A stretch of DNA of 64,000 nucleotides from a virus. Where the stretch lies: positions 1 through 64,000 of the IMG/VR virus record IMGVR_UViG_3300008113_000012. One strand, 5' to 3'. Below the pieces are notes generated by a model. The model saw only the letters and a program-made list of their open reading frames with translations, was not told the origin of the DNA and did not search any database. Below are positions 55,201-64,000 of this stretch, in pieces; positions within the stretch are counted from its first letter, which is position 1; each line of letters starts with the position of its first letter. Position numbers and translations under genes: made by a program.

Positions 55201-57536
55201 CTACTACTGTTATACAAGCTAACGAAGTTGTTGAACTTGATAATGCCAAGATTTTCTATAACAGTGTGGACCACAAAGGTGATTTCCGTATCGGAGATTT
55301 ATTCTACGTTAATCAAGCTACAGGTGAAGTTAGCTTTACAAACTCGGCAGTTAGTATTGGCACAAGCCTGACATTTGACGACGGCGGCGGCAACATTACT
55401 TACATCGATGCTACTAAAATTGAAACCGGTGATTTTAGAATCAGCGATAACACAATTGAAACATTAAGTTTAGATTTCAATGTTGATTCTGCGACTAATC
55501 AAATTAACCTACAGAGTAATGTTACTGTAACTGGCAACTTAGATGTTACAGGCGATGTTACCGTTGGCGGCAATGTTACAATTGGTAACGAGTCAACTGA
55601 CACTGTGCAATTTGTTGCCGGAGTTGACAGTGATATTTTACCTGCATTACCTAGTACATATGATTTAGGTACCCCTACAGAACGTTGGAGTACATTATAT
55701 TCTACAACGTTAATTAATGCTAACATTCAAATTAGCACTAATGTTATTACAACTACTGATTCTAATTTAGATTTAACTTTACAAGCTAACGGCACAGGAC
55801 GCATCTATGTACCTGCTAACAATGTTGAAATTACTAACAATCTAACAGTCAACGGAACTACAAATCTAGCAACAACCAACATTGGTGTAGTTGGTACCCC
55901 TGCGACTGTTACACACGTAGGCGGAGTAACTCAAACTGGAGACTTGTTCCAAACTGGTAACACTGAAATTACTGGAACATTAACTGTTGGGTCAACTGCA
56001 CAGTTTGAAGACATACAAATAGATAATAATATTATTACTACTACAATTGGTAATAATAATTTAGTATTAGAAGCTGCTGGTACAGGTAAGATTATTGTTC
56101 CTTTAGATAATGCTGAGGTAACAGGCACACTTACAGTAACAGGAACAACTAGTACTACTACAATTAACAACTCTGGTACTGTTACTTCTACTATTTTTAC
56201 TACTGGTAATTTAAGAATTACCACAAATAATATTACCACAACTGTAGCTGATACTGATCTAGTTTTAGAAGCAAGTGGTACCGGACGTATATATGTTCCA
56301 AGTAATGATGTTACACTAGGTAAAACACTAACTGTCACAGGCTTAACAACTCTAGTTGATACTGGTATTACTGGAACACTAACACATATTGGTGCAACTA
56401 CACGAACAGGCGACGTTAATCAAACTGGCAACTATGTATTAACTGGAAACTTAACAGTATCAAACATTGCACAGTTCAAAGATGTTAACATTACCAACAA
56501 TGTAATCACAACAACTTTAACTAACAGCAATTTATTATTAGGTGCAGCCGGAACTGGAATTATTTCTGTACCTACTAACAACGTTACAATTGATAACAAT
56601 CTAACCGTTACAGGAACAACATTCACAGCCAATATTAATAACAGCGGAACAGTTACAGCTGGAACATTCAGCACTGGCAATATTAGTATAAATGGTAATA
56701 CTATCCAGACTACTTCTACTAATAGTAATTTACAATTGCAAGCCGCTGGCACTGGATTTATTGAACTTGAACAATTTGATGTACAAGAAAATGAATTAAG
56801 AATTAACAGCGGCACTGATATGACTATTGCGCCAAACGGCACAGGTATAGTTAATATCAATTCTACACAGAGTATTAAGTTACCAGTTGGTGCTACAGGA
56901 GATCGCCCTACACCAGTAACTGGTATGATTCGTTTCAATAATTCATTGAATAGATACGAAGGATACGATGGTGCTAATTGGATTAGACTAGACGGTGTTA
57001 GTGACAGTGACGGTAATACCTATATTACAGCTGAACTAACACCTGGTGCAAACGATAACACTATTAGATTCGTCATCGATGGAACACAGGTTGCAGATTT
57101 AACATCAACAAGATTAGATGTTATTAACGTAGATGTTGATAGTATTAACATTAATAATAATACTATTTCTACAACTACTACAAACACTGATTTGATCATA
57201 GCACCTAACGGTACCGGTGCACTAAGAATTGGGAACTTTGCCTTTCGTAGTAACTTGATCACAAATACTGTAAATAACAGTATCACATCATTTAATCAGA
57301 CCGGTGACGGTTACGTTAAAATTAACAGCACTGGTGGATTTGTTATTCCTGTTGGTGAAACAGGACAACGCCCTGCACTATTTGAAGTTGGTATGATGCG
57401 CTACAACACAACAGATCAACGTGTTGAAATTTGGGACGGCGCTTTATGGGTAGGCGCAGGACAAGGCGCAGGCGGCGGAGTAACAGCTAACGAAGCACAA
57501 GACATTGGTATTGTTAGTGCAATTATATTTGGATAA
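52296..57536 (+). CDS. Large fibre protein with beta-helix and LamG-like domains (1746 aa)
   Basis: The N-terminus (GRISGQLLKDNLTRNGHDL) and overall plan match the preceding 1268-aa fibre. The beta-helix begins near residue 325 (KIYYVATNGSDSNAGEHQND, YIYPGTYTEIFPL). It carries extra insertions, the largest being a LamG/concanavalin-like domain at about 700-875: KFGTASLVLDGTGDFITLSS, TIEFFWRP, NHIALFRTGGTTKLAVNG, GYFDELRVVKGVTKY. The C-terminal region has eight ANGTG/AAGTG-type repeats and two xRP-G-RxNT modules (GATGDRPTPVTGMIRFNNSL, GETGQRPALFEVGMMRYNTT), ending GIVSAIIFG. LamG-like domains usually bind glycans, so this is a strong receptor-binding candidate. It has its own late promoter and structured leader. 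Confidence 0.78.
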   Translation: MSQLGRISGQLLKDNLTRNGHDLTFDATDAHPEGLLHLDVNNRRVGIKTLTPDHELDVNGTTRTTDLEVTNQAVLDDLTFSTDTITSGTGTLNLTNGTGDQINYQAKLVVDNVELENNVIRTNSAANLELRPNGTGTVDVYADTNIYGDVYVSGNIRADGNITVGDANTDNITINADVASDIIPNTDITYKLGNGGTSYIEGVEFTLGDVTLTVSGTGTTVVLSIPAAGPTWINTLVAHTTGKSYQIVLDNEPGSYSLVTLGSWTGTNPQTVSTSNDGLIDGVYNVASIRFDQKRWLDLWVKNVYTDAVVSGDITIDGINLNSTQGKIYYVATNGSDSNAGEHQNDPFATVKKALSVATSDDAVYIYPGTYTEIFPLTVPVGVDLRGAGIRSVKITPTTATRYNDAFLINGESTVEDITIADFFSGGNYFTVTAASLNSTTVNVGTAPYAHTYVSGGTINIGGTDYTITNAVYTHTTGVLVLTHTGGTATPTTTVFLSNLTFSCNGGERVFPDNGYAFRFATDFAVTSRSPYIRNITVLTKGSVTSLSDPLGYNEGDAGKGAYIDGAYATALSKEASMLFHSVTFICPGVDVIVATNGTRVEWLNSFTYYANRSMYLYSSNDGFAGAGLTRLKLPVATRTGTWAVGNTVSYYDTNGTTVLTSGTVTSVDGDWVNLTGRVQGFLIPDDRAPKTVTLNGDAKLSTAQKKFGTASLVLDGTGDFITLSSQVDFGYGTGDFTIEFFWRPTAIGVAQVLLDCRTATNDTALYLEMNAAGNVRLFVSNAYRITSSVVCTAGTFNHIALFRTGGTTKLAVNGTITPTTFADATDYPARPFRLGATWVGTAPCTGYFDELRVVKGVTKYTTTVTVPTIPFLADTSTVLLLHFNGLNNSTNVVDDGVTFVDIRSSAGGATTDLAVADYSDFGVELRSIGSAAVYGNYGIYGDGAGVIAYLIGQNLAYIGNGKETTNDPTTVIQANEVVELDNAKIFYNSVDHKGDFRIGDLFYVNQATGEVSFTNSAVSIGTSLTFDDGGGNITYIDATKIETGDFRISDNTIETLSLDFNVDSATNQINLQSNVTVTGNLDVTGDVTVGGNVTIGNESTDTVQFVAGVDSDILPALPSTYDLGTPTERWSTLYSTTLINANIQISTNVITTTDSNLDLTLQANGTGRIYVPANNVEITNNLTVNGTTNLATTNIGVVGTPATVTHVGGVTQTGDLFQTGNTEITGTLTVGSTAQFEDIQIDNNIITTTIGNNNLVLEAAGTGKIIVPLDNAEVTGTLTVTGTTSTTTINNSGTVTSTIFTTGNLRITTNNITTTVADTDLVLEASGTGRIYVPSNDVTLGKTLTVTGLTTLVDTGITGTLTHIGATTRTGDVNQTGNYVLTGNLTVSNIAQFKDVNITNNVITTTLTNSNLLLGAAGTGIISVPTNNVTIDNNLTVTGTTFTANINNSGTVTAGTFSTGNISINGNTIQTTSTNSNLQLQAAGTGFIELEQFDVQENELRINSGTDMTIAPNGTGIVNINSTQSIKLPVGATGDRPTPVTGMIRFNNSLNRYEGYDGANWIRLDGVSDSDGNTYITAELTPGANDNTIRFVIDGTQVADLTSTRLDVINVDVDSININNNTISTTTTNTDLIIAPNGTGALRIGNFAFRSNLITNTVNNSITSFNQTGDGYVKINSTGGFVIPVGETGQRPALFEVGMMRYNTTDQRVEIWDGALWVGAGQGAGGGVTANEAQDIGIVSAIIFG

Positions 57537-57541
57537 AGAAC

Positions 57542-57871
57542 ATGGCATCATTTTTTAGAAATAAGGTATTGAAGGATGTGGGCGTGACCCCAGTAACTGC
57601 ACTAACAACGGCAGCAAATACTCGTATGACTATCATCGGTATGAGTTTTGCTAACTTAACAGAAAGTATTGTACTGCTTGATGTAAAACTTACAGATGCT
57701 ACACCTACTACAGGTTACTATGCTAAACAAGTTTTAATACCTCCTAACTCTAGTTTAAGATTAGTAAATGGTGGTGAGAAATTAATTCTTGCAGAAAGTA
57801 ATTCATTAATTGTTAATGCAAATGTAGCAGCAGGATTAGATGTTATTATCAGCTACGTTGAATTAGTATAA
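57542..57871 (+). CDS. Small beta-sandwich virion protein
   Basis: The 109-aa product (MASFFRNKVLKDVGVTPVTA, TRMTIIGMSFANLTESIVLL, KQVLIPPNSSLRLVNGGEKL, VIISYVELV) has the same strand layout and length as the protein at 47242. It starts five bases after the stop of the large fibre, so the pair is co-translated or coupled. It may cap or connect the fibre. No enzyme motif. Confidence 0.62.
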   Translation: MASFFRNKVLKDVGVTPVTALTTAANTRMTIIGMSFANLTESIVLLDVKLTDATPTTGYYAKQVLIPPNSSLRLVNGGEKLILAESNSLIVNANVAAGLDVIISYVELV

Positions 57872-57881
57872 GGAACATATC

Positions 57882-58256
57882 ATGGCATATTACGTTGGAC
57901 AAAATAACAATTTAAATGAGATATTAGGGGAAGGAAATGCAAGATATTTTTATGCTTTGCGTAGAGACGACGATGGATTACTTTTCTTTGCAAAAATTGA
58001 TCAATTAATTGATGAAGATACTATTACTATTAACAATTCTGGACTAACAGAAGATGATTATACTGAATTTGAATACGGTGTTGACTTTTTTGACGGACGA
58101 TTAGAAGAAGACCACAGCAGACCCTATGCAAATTTGCAATGGGATCAATTTAGATGGGACAGCAAGAATGTGTATTATTATATAAACACTTCTGGAGAAC
58201 TAATTGTAAGAATAAATCAAGCGTACACTTATCCACCTGAATTAATTGTAAGCTAA
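57882..58256 (+). CDS. Small acidic virion protein
   Basis: The 124-aa product reads MAYYVGQNNNLNEILGEGNA, then RYFYALRRDDDGLLFFAKID, DYTEFEYGVDFFDGRLEEDH and PYANLQWDQFRWDSKNVYYY. Many Tyr/Phe/Asp residues and no membrane segment. It lies between fibre genes with AAGGAACA upstream of the ATG, so a fibre accessory role is likely. I do not recognise a named family. Confidence 0.62.
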   Translation: MAYYVGQNNNLNEILGEGNARYFYALRRDDDGLLFFAKIDQLIDEDTITINNSGLTEDDYTEFEYGVDFFDGRLEEDHSRPYANLQWDQFRWDSKNVYYYINTSGELIVRINQAYTYPPELIVS

Positions 58257-58277
58257 AAGACATAAGGAAAATTTAAA

Positions 58278-61200
58278 ATGGCAGCAGAATTTAAAATTGG
58301 CAGATTGCGTTACACATGGAAAGGCGCTTGGGGAACAGCAACTTTTTATAATAGAGATGCGGTTGCATCATTTGACGGTAAAACTTATGTTTGTTTAGTA
58401 CCTCACACATCTAGTCAGTTTTACAGCGATTACAATTACGTCGATCCAGTAAACGGTAGTGCTCCTCGCTGGACATTAATGTTAGATGGAACTTCTTGGA
58501 AGGGTGAATGGCAACCTCTTACATCATATACACTAGGTGCTATTGTTCTTTATGGCGGAAGTTTATATAAGCGTATTGTTAATGCACCTAGCGGCCCAAC
58601 ATTTAATACTGCTAATTGGGAAATTTACATCGATGTAAACAGTAATTGGGCAGGAGAGTGGATCACAGCTACGCTATACAAATTAGGTGATATTGTAAAA
58701 TATGGCGCAACTACTTACAGATGTATAGTTCAACATACTTCTGCACTCCTTCTTGAAACTAATTTAGCAAATTGGGAAATTGTAGAAGCTGGTATCGAAT
58801 TTAAAGGCACATGGAATCCTAGCGCAGTGCGCTATAAAGTTAACGACATAGTTAAATACGGCCCAGACTTGTGGATTGCTAACGTAGGCCATACTTCAGC
58901 ACTGCCATTTAATGCCAGCACTGACATTGAGAATACATTACTGTCATGGCGCCTATGGCTTCCAGGCGCAGAGTATACAACATCGTGGAGTTCGACTACA
59001 ATTTATCAACCGGGCGAAGTTGTAATGTATGGAGGTTATTCATACGTTAACTTAACTATTAATAATCAAAACATTTTACCAACTGCTCCGGGTAGTGATT
59101 GGGAAGTAGTCACTACTGGATATAGTTTTCAAAATGATTGGTTAGTAGGAACAGCATATAAAATTGGTTCAGTTGTTAGACGCGGCGGCAATTTGTTCGA
59201 AGCAATAATAGATACTCAAGGTGAAGATCCTACAGAGGCCACTGTTACCGTAAATTATACCGCTGCCGGCAGTAGCGGAACTACATTAGTAGTTAATGAT
59301 ACAACTGGAATATACCCAGGCATGATAATTTCTGGAGACGGATTCGGATTAGGACAATTTGTTACGGAAGTAGTCGACGGAACTACACTAGCTATTAGCC
59401 TCGCACCAGACAATACAATTATTGACAATTACCCATTATCGCTAACAGGAGTTAACGGAACAGACTGGAAATTAATTACACCTGGAATTAGATGGAGAAA
59501 TAGATGGCTAGCTGGCAGCACTTACGTAGTTGGTGATATTGCAATATGGAATAATGCAACATATAAGTGTGTTAAGACAAATGTAGCAAGTACACCTAAT
59601 AGACCAGATAATAATATAACAAATGATATTTGGATTCTACATCTCCCACATGACCAGTACAACGTTTTAAATCTACCTGGAGATATGGTTGTTAATACAG
59701 ATGGTACTAATGAAGCATTGTCTATCGGCCCTGAAGGTTTCTTATTAAAATCAATCAACGGTATTCCAACATGGTCAAACGTATTCCAAACCCCAGCAGT
59801 ATATTATGTCACTCCAGACGGAACTGATTTACCAGGCAGTGGCAGGACTTGGGACAACCCGTACAAGTCTATAAAATATGCATGTGATCAGATTAATACA
59901 GGTATTTTTAATCTTTTTGCTAAAACTAGATTATTAAATAACAAAGAATTTTTAGTAGAAGAAGTAGTGCAATGGCAAATCTATCAAGTTGCTCAAGGTA
60001 ATGCACCCTTTACTATTAATGTATTTCCAGACGAATTTAAAACTAGACGAGATACTGGGTATCTAATTGATGCAATTATATTTGATTTATCTCGCGGAGG
60101 TAATAGTCAAACTGTTGCATTTGTTTTATCATTTTTTGATAGAGAATCAGATAACAAGTTTGTCACTGACGAAGTAGCAGACGAAATTGATACATTTATT
60201 GCAACTTTAAATCATTTATTTGATATTATTCTTGATGTATTAAACGGGGTAACAGTCACTCCTTCATACATTGATCTTAACAACGTTGTTACAGATCTAG
60301 TACAAGTTATTGGCGCTCCAGTCGAAGTATTAGTCATTAATCTTGTAAATGATTATAGATCAATAATCATTACACCACTAGTTGATGCTAACACTAATAA
60401 CGTTCCTCCTGAAAATCAAGGATTAACATCAACCGTTATGGTTAAAACTGGCGCTTTCTTTGAAGACCTTCCTATTGTTGTTCCATCAAATACTGCATTA
60501 GTTGGCGATGAGTTACGAGGAACAGTAGTTTCTCCAAAAGTAACAATTAACACAATTATTACTAGAACTTTGGCCAGCACTAACGTTTTTGTAACAGTAT
60601 CTACAGTAGGAATGGTTGAAGGAATGGGAGTACAATTTGTATCATCAAATCCTGTAGACGACAAAACTACAATTTTTGGCGGAGTGACTGCAGGACAGAC
60701 ATATTATATTGTTGGAGAAATTACAGCTACTCAATTTCAAGTTAGTGAAACAGTAGGCGGTTCTCCAATAACAGTTACAAATAATATAGGTGTTATGAAA
60801 ATTTACGGAGGCGATGCACTAAAAGATATGTTTTATGTGCAAAACGCTACAGGTATTCGCAATATGACACTTACAGGATTGTTAGGTACGTTGACAGATG
60901 TAAATGATTTTAATACACGTAGACCAACAGGCGGCGCATATGTTAGTTTAGATCCAGGTTCTGGACCAGATGATACTAGTGCATGGATTATTAAACGAAG
61001 TCCTTATATACAGAACGTAACAACATTTGGCATTGGCTGTGTTGGGTTGAAAGTAGATGGAACACTTCACTTAGGTGGAAATAAATCAGTAGTTGCTAAC
61101 GATTTTACGCAAATTTTAAGCGACGGCATAGGTGCGTGGATCACTGGACCAGATGCGTTATCAGAACTTGTTTCAGTATTCAGTTACTATAACTATGCTG

Positions 61201-64000
61201 GATATTTTGCTGAAGATGGAGGACGTATCCGTGCTACTAACGGTAACAGCTCATATGGAACATTTGGTGTTATTGCTGAAGGATTTAATGAAGACGAAGA
61301 CCCTATTTTGGGAAATATTTTCAATAGGTACTTTGAAGCAACAGCTGAACCGTTTAGCTCATTAGGTTCAAACGCAGAAATTTTAAAATTACAATATAGT
61401 CACGCAGGAGAAATGTATGTAGTTCCCACTACTAATCTGTTAAACTATAGTAATTTATTTACTAACTGGTCGAGTGACGGTGGTGTTACATTAATCCAAT
61501 CTATAGTTTCACCGTTTGGAATATCTAACGCATGGTTATCTATCGGAAATACGTCAGCAGCAGATGCTAATTTATTTTATCAAGATATTACGATAACTCC
61601 ATCTGGGGCACAATACACAGAAGTTGAAGGTACAAACGTACCTGGTGAAGGTTCAGGATCAGGCGCTAAATTTAATATTACAGTAACTAGTACTGAATAT
61701 CTTATTGCCGTATTTGATGGAGGTACTGGTTATGTTGCTACTAACAAGATTAGAATCCTTGGCTCACAGTTAGGAGGAGTTGACGGAGAAAATGATCTAG
61801 TCATTACTGTTACTGGACTTCTTGGTACTGCCATTTCAACCGTAAGCATTACGCCAACGGGCGAATATCCAAACACTGTGCAAGTAGGAAGCATACAACC
61901 TTACACATTTAGTATCTACTGTAAAAAGGGTACTGCGACATTATTTGAAGTAATAGCAACCTTTAGCGGATATTCTACAGCATCAAGTGGAATTACTTTT
62001 AATTTTAATACATTAGAAGTAACGCCTTTTGCATTAACAGGCGGCCTTACACCTACAGTGTATTCTGCTATTCCTGTATCTGGAGCCGAAGGATGGTATA
62101 GATTGTCTTTTAGATTCAACGATGTATCTGCACTTAACAGCTCGTTAAGAATAACCATATATCCAAGATCAAGAAATGGTAGTAGTAGCTATACATTATT
62201 ATATGGATCACAATTAGAACTTGGAAATACTATAGGATTCTATCTAGATACTACTACAAATAAATTTACTTCATATGCAAATTTTGAAATTACAGGCGCA
62301 GGCACTGGAGTTAGTGTAGTAGGAGACGAAATTAGAACTAAGAGTGTATATCAGACTCGATTGTTAGAAGTTAACTCAGTTACTGGCGGTCAAAACTATT
62401 TGGTATCTACTAACAATGGACAAGCTGGTACTTTTGCTACCTTCACTATTGCGGCTTCTGACCAAGCTGGAGAAAAAGAATACTTAGGAATGCGACTATT
62501 CATTAATAGCGGAACAGGAGCAGGACAATACGGTACTATTTCATTCTTTGACACACTACTTAAAACAGCGTCGATAGTAAAAGAATCTTTTATTCCAGTT
62601 GAAATCACATCAACAGAGACTACAACAGATACGTTTACACTAAGCGGTCCAAGTGATGTAAATTCTCTATATGTTGGACAAATAGTTCAATTTGTTCCTA
62701 CTACATACAATGTATCTGTAGGTATTGTTTCTCAAAGTAGTGTTAGCGCAACAGCAACAACAGGTGGCACTGTAAATACTATCACAGTTACTAGTACTTC
62801 AAGCCTAACAGTAGATATGCCTATAGTATTTACAGGAGTAACTTTTGGTGGAGTAACTTCAAATTTTACATACTATGTGTTGACAATTATTGACGATACT
62901 AACATTCAAGTGTCTACTTTAATAGGCGGCGCAGTAGTATTATTAACAACAGTTTCACCTGGGTTAATGCAATTAAATTATCCTAATAACACCAGTTACC
63001 TGCAAGGTATTACTACAAATATGCAAGTAAATTTACCAATTTACTTTACAGGAAATCCGTTATCATCTATAGTTGCAGGAACTACTTATTTTATTAATGA
63101 GATTTATGACGGAACTAATTTTACGATCTCTCCCTCATTAATTACACTAACTGCAACCAATACTACAACAGTTAGCAATACAATAACAGTGAATGACACT
63201 ACTGGGTTAAAGTCATTAACTCCAGTAATATTTACAGGAACTTCATTTGGAGGAGTGTTAGCTAATACCAAGTATTATATTAATCATGTAGTTGATGCAA
63301 GTAAAATTACTATCTCTGCATCTGTAACAACAACTACAATTACTTCTACAAAGATAACAAGTAATTTAATCACAGCAACATCTACAACAGGATTTATAAT
63401 TGGAAACCCAATTGTATTTACAGGTACAACATTTGGAGGTATTGTCAATGATCAAACTTATTTTATATTGTATGTTGCAAACAGCACAAAGTTTACCGTA
63501 AGTAATACCTCAGTTGCATTGAATATTGCAGTATCTGAAACAACAGTATCTACAGATCCAACACGACCAAATGAACTTACTGTAGCATCGTCTAACAACC
63601 TAACGCCGCTAAATCCAATTGTATTTACAGGTACAACATTTGGAGGTATAACTGCAAACATAACATATTTTGTAAACAGAATTATTGATGCACAACATAT
63701 AACTGTTTCACCTAGTATTATTAGTGCAACGGCAACAGAAACTGAAGCAGTTTCTAATCTTATTACAGTAAATGATACCACTGGCTTTGTTCCTAATAAT
63801 CCTGTAATATTTTCAGGTGATACTTTTGGTGGTCTTGTATCTGGAACCGTGTATTATGTTTCGGCTGTAAACTCCATAACATCATTTACTGTTAGTACAG
63901 TTCCTTCAGGTTCGGCAGTTACATTAACTGATGGATTTGGTATTATAACAGTAAGAACTACTTCTGCAAATGTAACATTAACTTCAGCAACAGGTTCTTT
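58278..64000 (+). CDS. Very large fibre/adhesin with repeats, 3' end outside window
   Basis: The frame is open from ATG 58278 (AAGGAAAA upstream) to the window edge: 1907 codons, incomplete. Residues ~10-440 hold seven tandem units of the type WxGxW-x5-Y-x-x-G-xxV-x-YGG-xx-Y (KLGDIVKYGATTYRC, PGEVVMYGGYSYVN), resembling CBM5/12 carbohydrate-binding folds. A beta-helix start follows near 507 (YYVTPDGTDLPGSG, WDNPYKSIKYACDQI) with SPYIQNVTTFGIGCVGLKVD. After about residue 1495 a tandem array of ~69-aa units (PIVFTGTTFGGI, TYYV/TYFV, a D-x-x-x-x-x-I-S strand) runs past the window end. It is likely a receptor-binding or long surface fibre. Confidence 0.75.
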   Translation, partial: MAAEFKIGRLRYTWKGAWGTATFYNRDAVASFDGKTYVCLVPHTSSQFYSDYNYVDPVNGSAPRWTLMLDGTSWKGEWQPLTSYTLGAIVLYGGSLYKRIVNAPSGPTFNTANWEIYIDVNSNWAGEWITATLYKLGDIVKYGATTYRCIVQHTSALLLETNLANWEIVEAGIEFKGTWNPSAVRYKVNDIVKYGPDLWIANVGHTSALPFNASTDIENTLLSWRLWLPGAEYTTSWSSTTIYQPGEVVMYGGYSYVNLTINNQNILPTAPGSDWEVVTTGYSFQNDWLVGTAYKIGSVVRRGGNLFEAIIDTQGEDPTEATVTVNYTAAGSSGTTLVVNDTTGIYPGMIISGDGFGLGQFVTEVVDGTTLAISLAPDNTIIDNYPLSLTGVNGTDWKLITPGIRWRNRWLAGSTYVVGDIAIWNNATYKCVKTNVASTPNRPDNNITNDIWILHLPHDQYNVLNLPGDMVVNTDGTNEALSIGPEGFLLKSINGIPTWSNVFQTPAVYYVTPDGTDLPGSGRTWDNPYKSIKYACDQINTGIFNLFAKTRLLNNKEFLVEEVVQWQIYQVAQGNAPFTINVFPDEFKTRRDTGYLIDAIIFDLSRGGNSQTVAFVLSFFDRESDNKFVTDEVADEIDTFIATLNHLFDIILDVLNGVTVTPSYIDLNNVVTDLVQVIGAPVEVLVINLVNDYRSIIITPLVDANTNNVPPENQGLTSTVMVKTGAFFEDLPIVVPSNTALVGDELRGTVVSPKVTINTIITRTLASTNVFVTVSTVGMVEGMGVQFVSSNPVDDKTTIFGGVTAGQTYYIVGEITATQFQVSETVGGSPITVTNNIGVMKIYGGDALKDMFYVQNATGIRNMTLTGLLGTLTDVNDFNTRRPTGGAYVSLDPGSGPDDTSAWIIKRSPYIQNVTTFGIGCVGLKVDGTLHLGGNKSVVANDFTQILSDGIGAWITGPDALSELVSVFSYYNYAGYFAEDGGRIRATNGNSSYGTFGVIAEGFNEDEDPILGNIFNRYFEATAEPFSSLGSNAEILKLQYSHAGEMYVVPTTNLLNYSNLFTNWSSDGGVTLIQSIVSPFGISNAWLSIGNTSAADANLFYQDITITPSGAQYTEVEGTNVPGEGSGSGAKFNITVTSTEYLIAVFDGGTGYVATNKIRILGSQLGGVDGENDLVITVTGLLGTAISTVSITPTGEYPNTVQVGSIQPYTFSIYCKKGTATLFEVIATFSGYSTASSGITFNFNTLEVTPFALTGGLTPTVYSAIPVSGAEGWYRLSFRFNDVSALNSSLRITIYPRSRNGSSSYTLLYGSQLELGNTIGFYLDTTTNKFTSYANFEITGAGTGVSVVGDEIRTKSVYQTRLLEVNSVTGGQNYLVSTNNGQAGTFATFTIAASDQAGEKEYLGMRLFINSGTGAGQYGTISFFDTLLKTASIVKESFIPVEITSTETTTDTFTLSGPSDVNSLYVGQIVQFVPTTYNVSVGIVSQSSVSATATTGGTVNTITVTSTSSLTVDMPIVFTGVTFGGVTSNFTYYVLTIIDDTNIQVSTLIGGAVVLLTTVSPGLMQLNYPNNTSYLQGITTNMQVNLPIYFTGNPLSSIVAGTTYFINEIYDGTNFTISPSLITLTATNTTTVSNTITVNDTTGLKSLTPVIFTGTSFGGVLANTKYYINHVVDASKITISASVTTTTITSTKITSNLITATSTTGFIIGNPIVFTGTTFGGIVNDQTYFILYVANSTKFTVSNTSVALNIAVSETTVSTDPTRPNELTVASSNNLTPLNPIVFTGTTFGGITANITYFVNRIIDAQHITVSPSIISATATETEAVSNLITVNDTTGFVPNNPVIFSGDTFGGLVSGTVYYVSAVNSITSFTVSTVPSGSAVTLTDGFGIITVRTTSANVTLTSATGS
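62770..64000 (+). repeat. Tandem ~69-codon repeat array
   Basis: At least five units of the NPIVFTGTTFGG type begin near 62826, 63228, 63411, 63618 and 63804, with a divergent unit near 63040. Two units share a 35-nt exact DNA match (63408-63442 and 63615-63649), exactly 207 nt apart. The array continues past the window end. A single related unit lies earlier in the same gene near 60600-60790. Confidence 0.75.

Noticed and set aside
1-64000. CRISPR arrays, insertion sequences, attachment sites or host metabolic genes
   Set aside because: No regularly spaced short repeats, transposase or integrase motifs, or metabolic enzyme motifs were seen; all clear repeats lie inside fibre genes and encode protein repeats.

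Overview
The window is one continuous stretch of an AT-rich, T4-like contractile-tailed phage genome. I recognise the T4-type baseplate set (gp53, gp48/54, gp5, gp25, gp6, gp26, gp51-like), the head morphogenesis set (gp20 portal, gp67-like core, gp21 protease, gp22 scaffold, gp23 capsid), the late sigma factor gp55 and the gp46/gp47 recombination nuclease. There are no bacterial housekeeping genes, tRNAs, insertion sequences or CRISPR arrays. The family-specific proteins (giant virion protein, fibre proteins with short recurring N-terminal domains, a short MGRPL-start protein after gp23) are of the kind found in marine T4-like phages of cyanobacteria and SAR11-type bacteria. The host itself cannot be read from the sequence.

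Layout. Positions 1-29400 (minus strand) form a late structural block, transcribed from gp48/54 through gp53, a hub-like protein, gp5, gp25, gp6 and a 4653-residue giant protein, then five distal tail or fibre proteins and a sixth cut by the window edge. Genes overlap by 1 nt (TAATG) or lie a few bases apart. Positions 29478-33851 (plus strand) form an early-type island: gp55, gp47, gp46, a small histone-H1-like protein and a GIY-YIG-like endonuclease. It is preceded by two near-consensus sigma70 promoters with 17-bp spacers. Positions 33852-34306 are non-coding and rich in hairpins. Then come a membrane-segment protein (34307-35383), the minus-strand gp26/gp51 pair (35380-36431), and a long plus-strand late block from 36492: tape measure, portal, core, protease, scaffold, capsid and a terminator, followed by a second fibre region to the window end.

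How it works together. gp55 should redirect host RNA polymerase to TATAAATA-like late promoters. Such sites precede the divergent baseplate, tape-measure, capsid-associated and fibre genes, while gp55 and gp46/47 carry host-type promoters. The head genes build a scaffolded prohead matured by gp21, and the minus-strand block builds the baseplate and distal fibres. The plus-strand distal block encodes large repetitive surface proteins (beta-helix, LamG-like and carbohydrate-binding-like modules), probably receptor-binding or decorating fibres.

The features least explained by known families are the structured non-coding segment at 33852-34306, two multi-hairpin 5' leaders (45348-45434 and 52169-52295), the giant protein with an embedded seven-blade propeller, and the heavily shuffled fibre modules. 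I found no clear non-phage or novel defence system.
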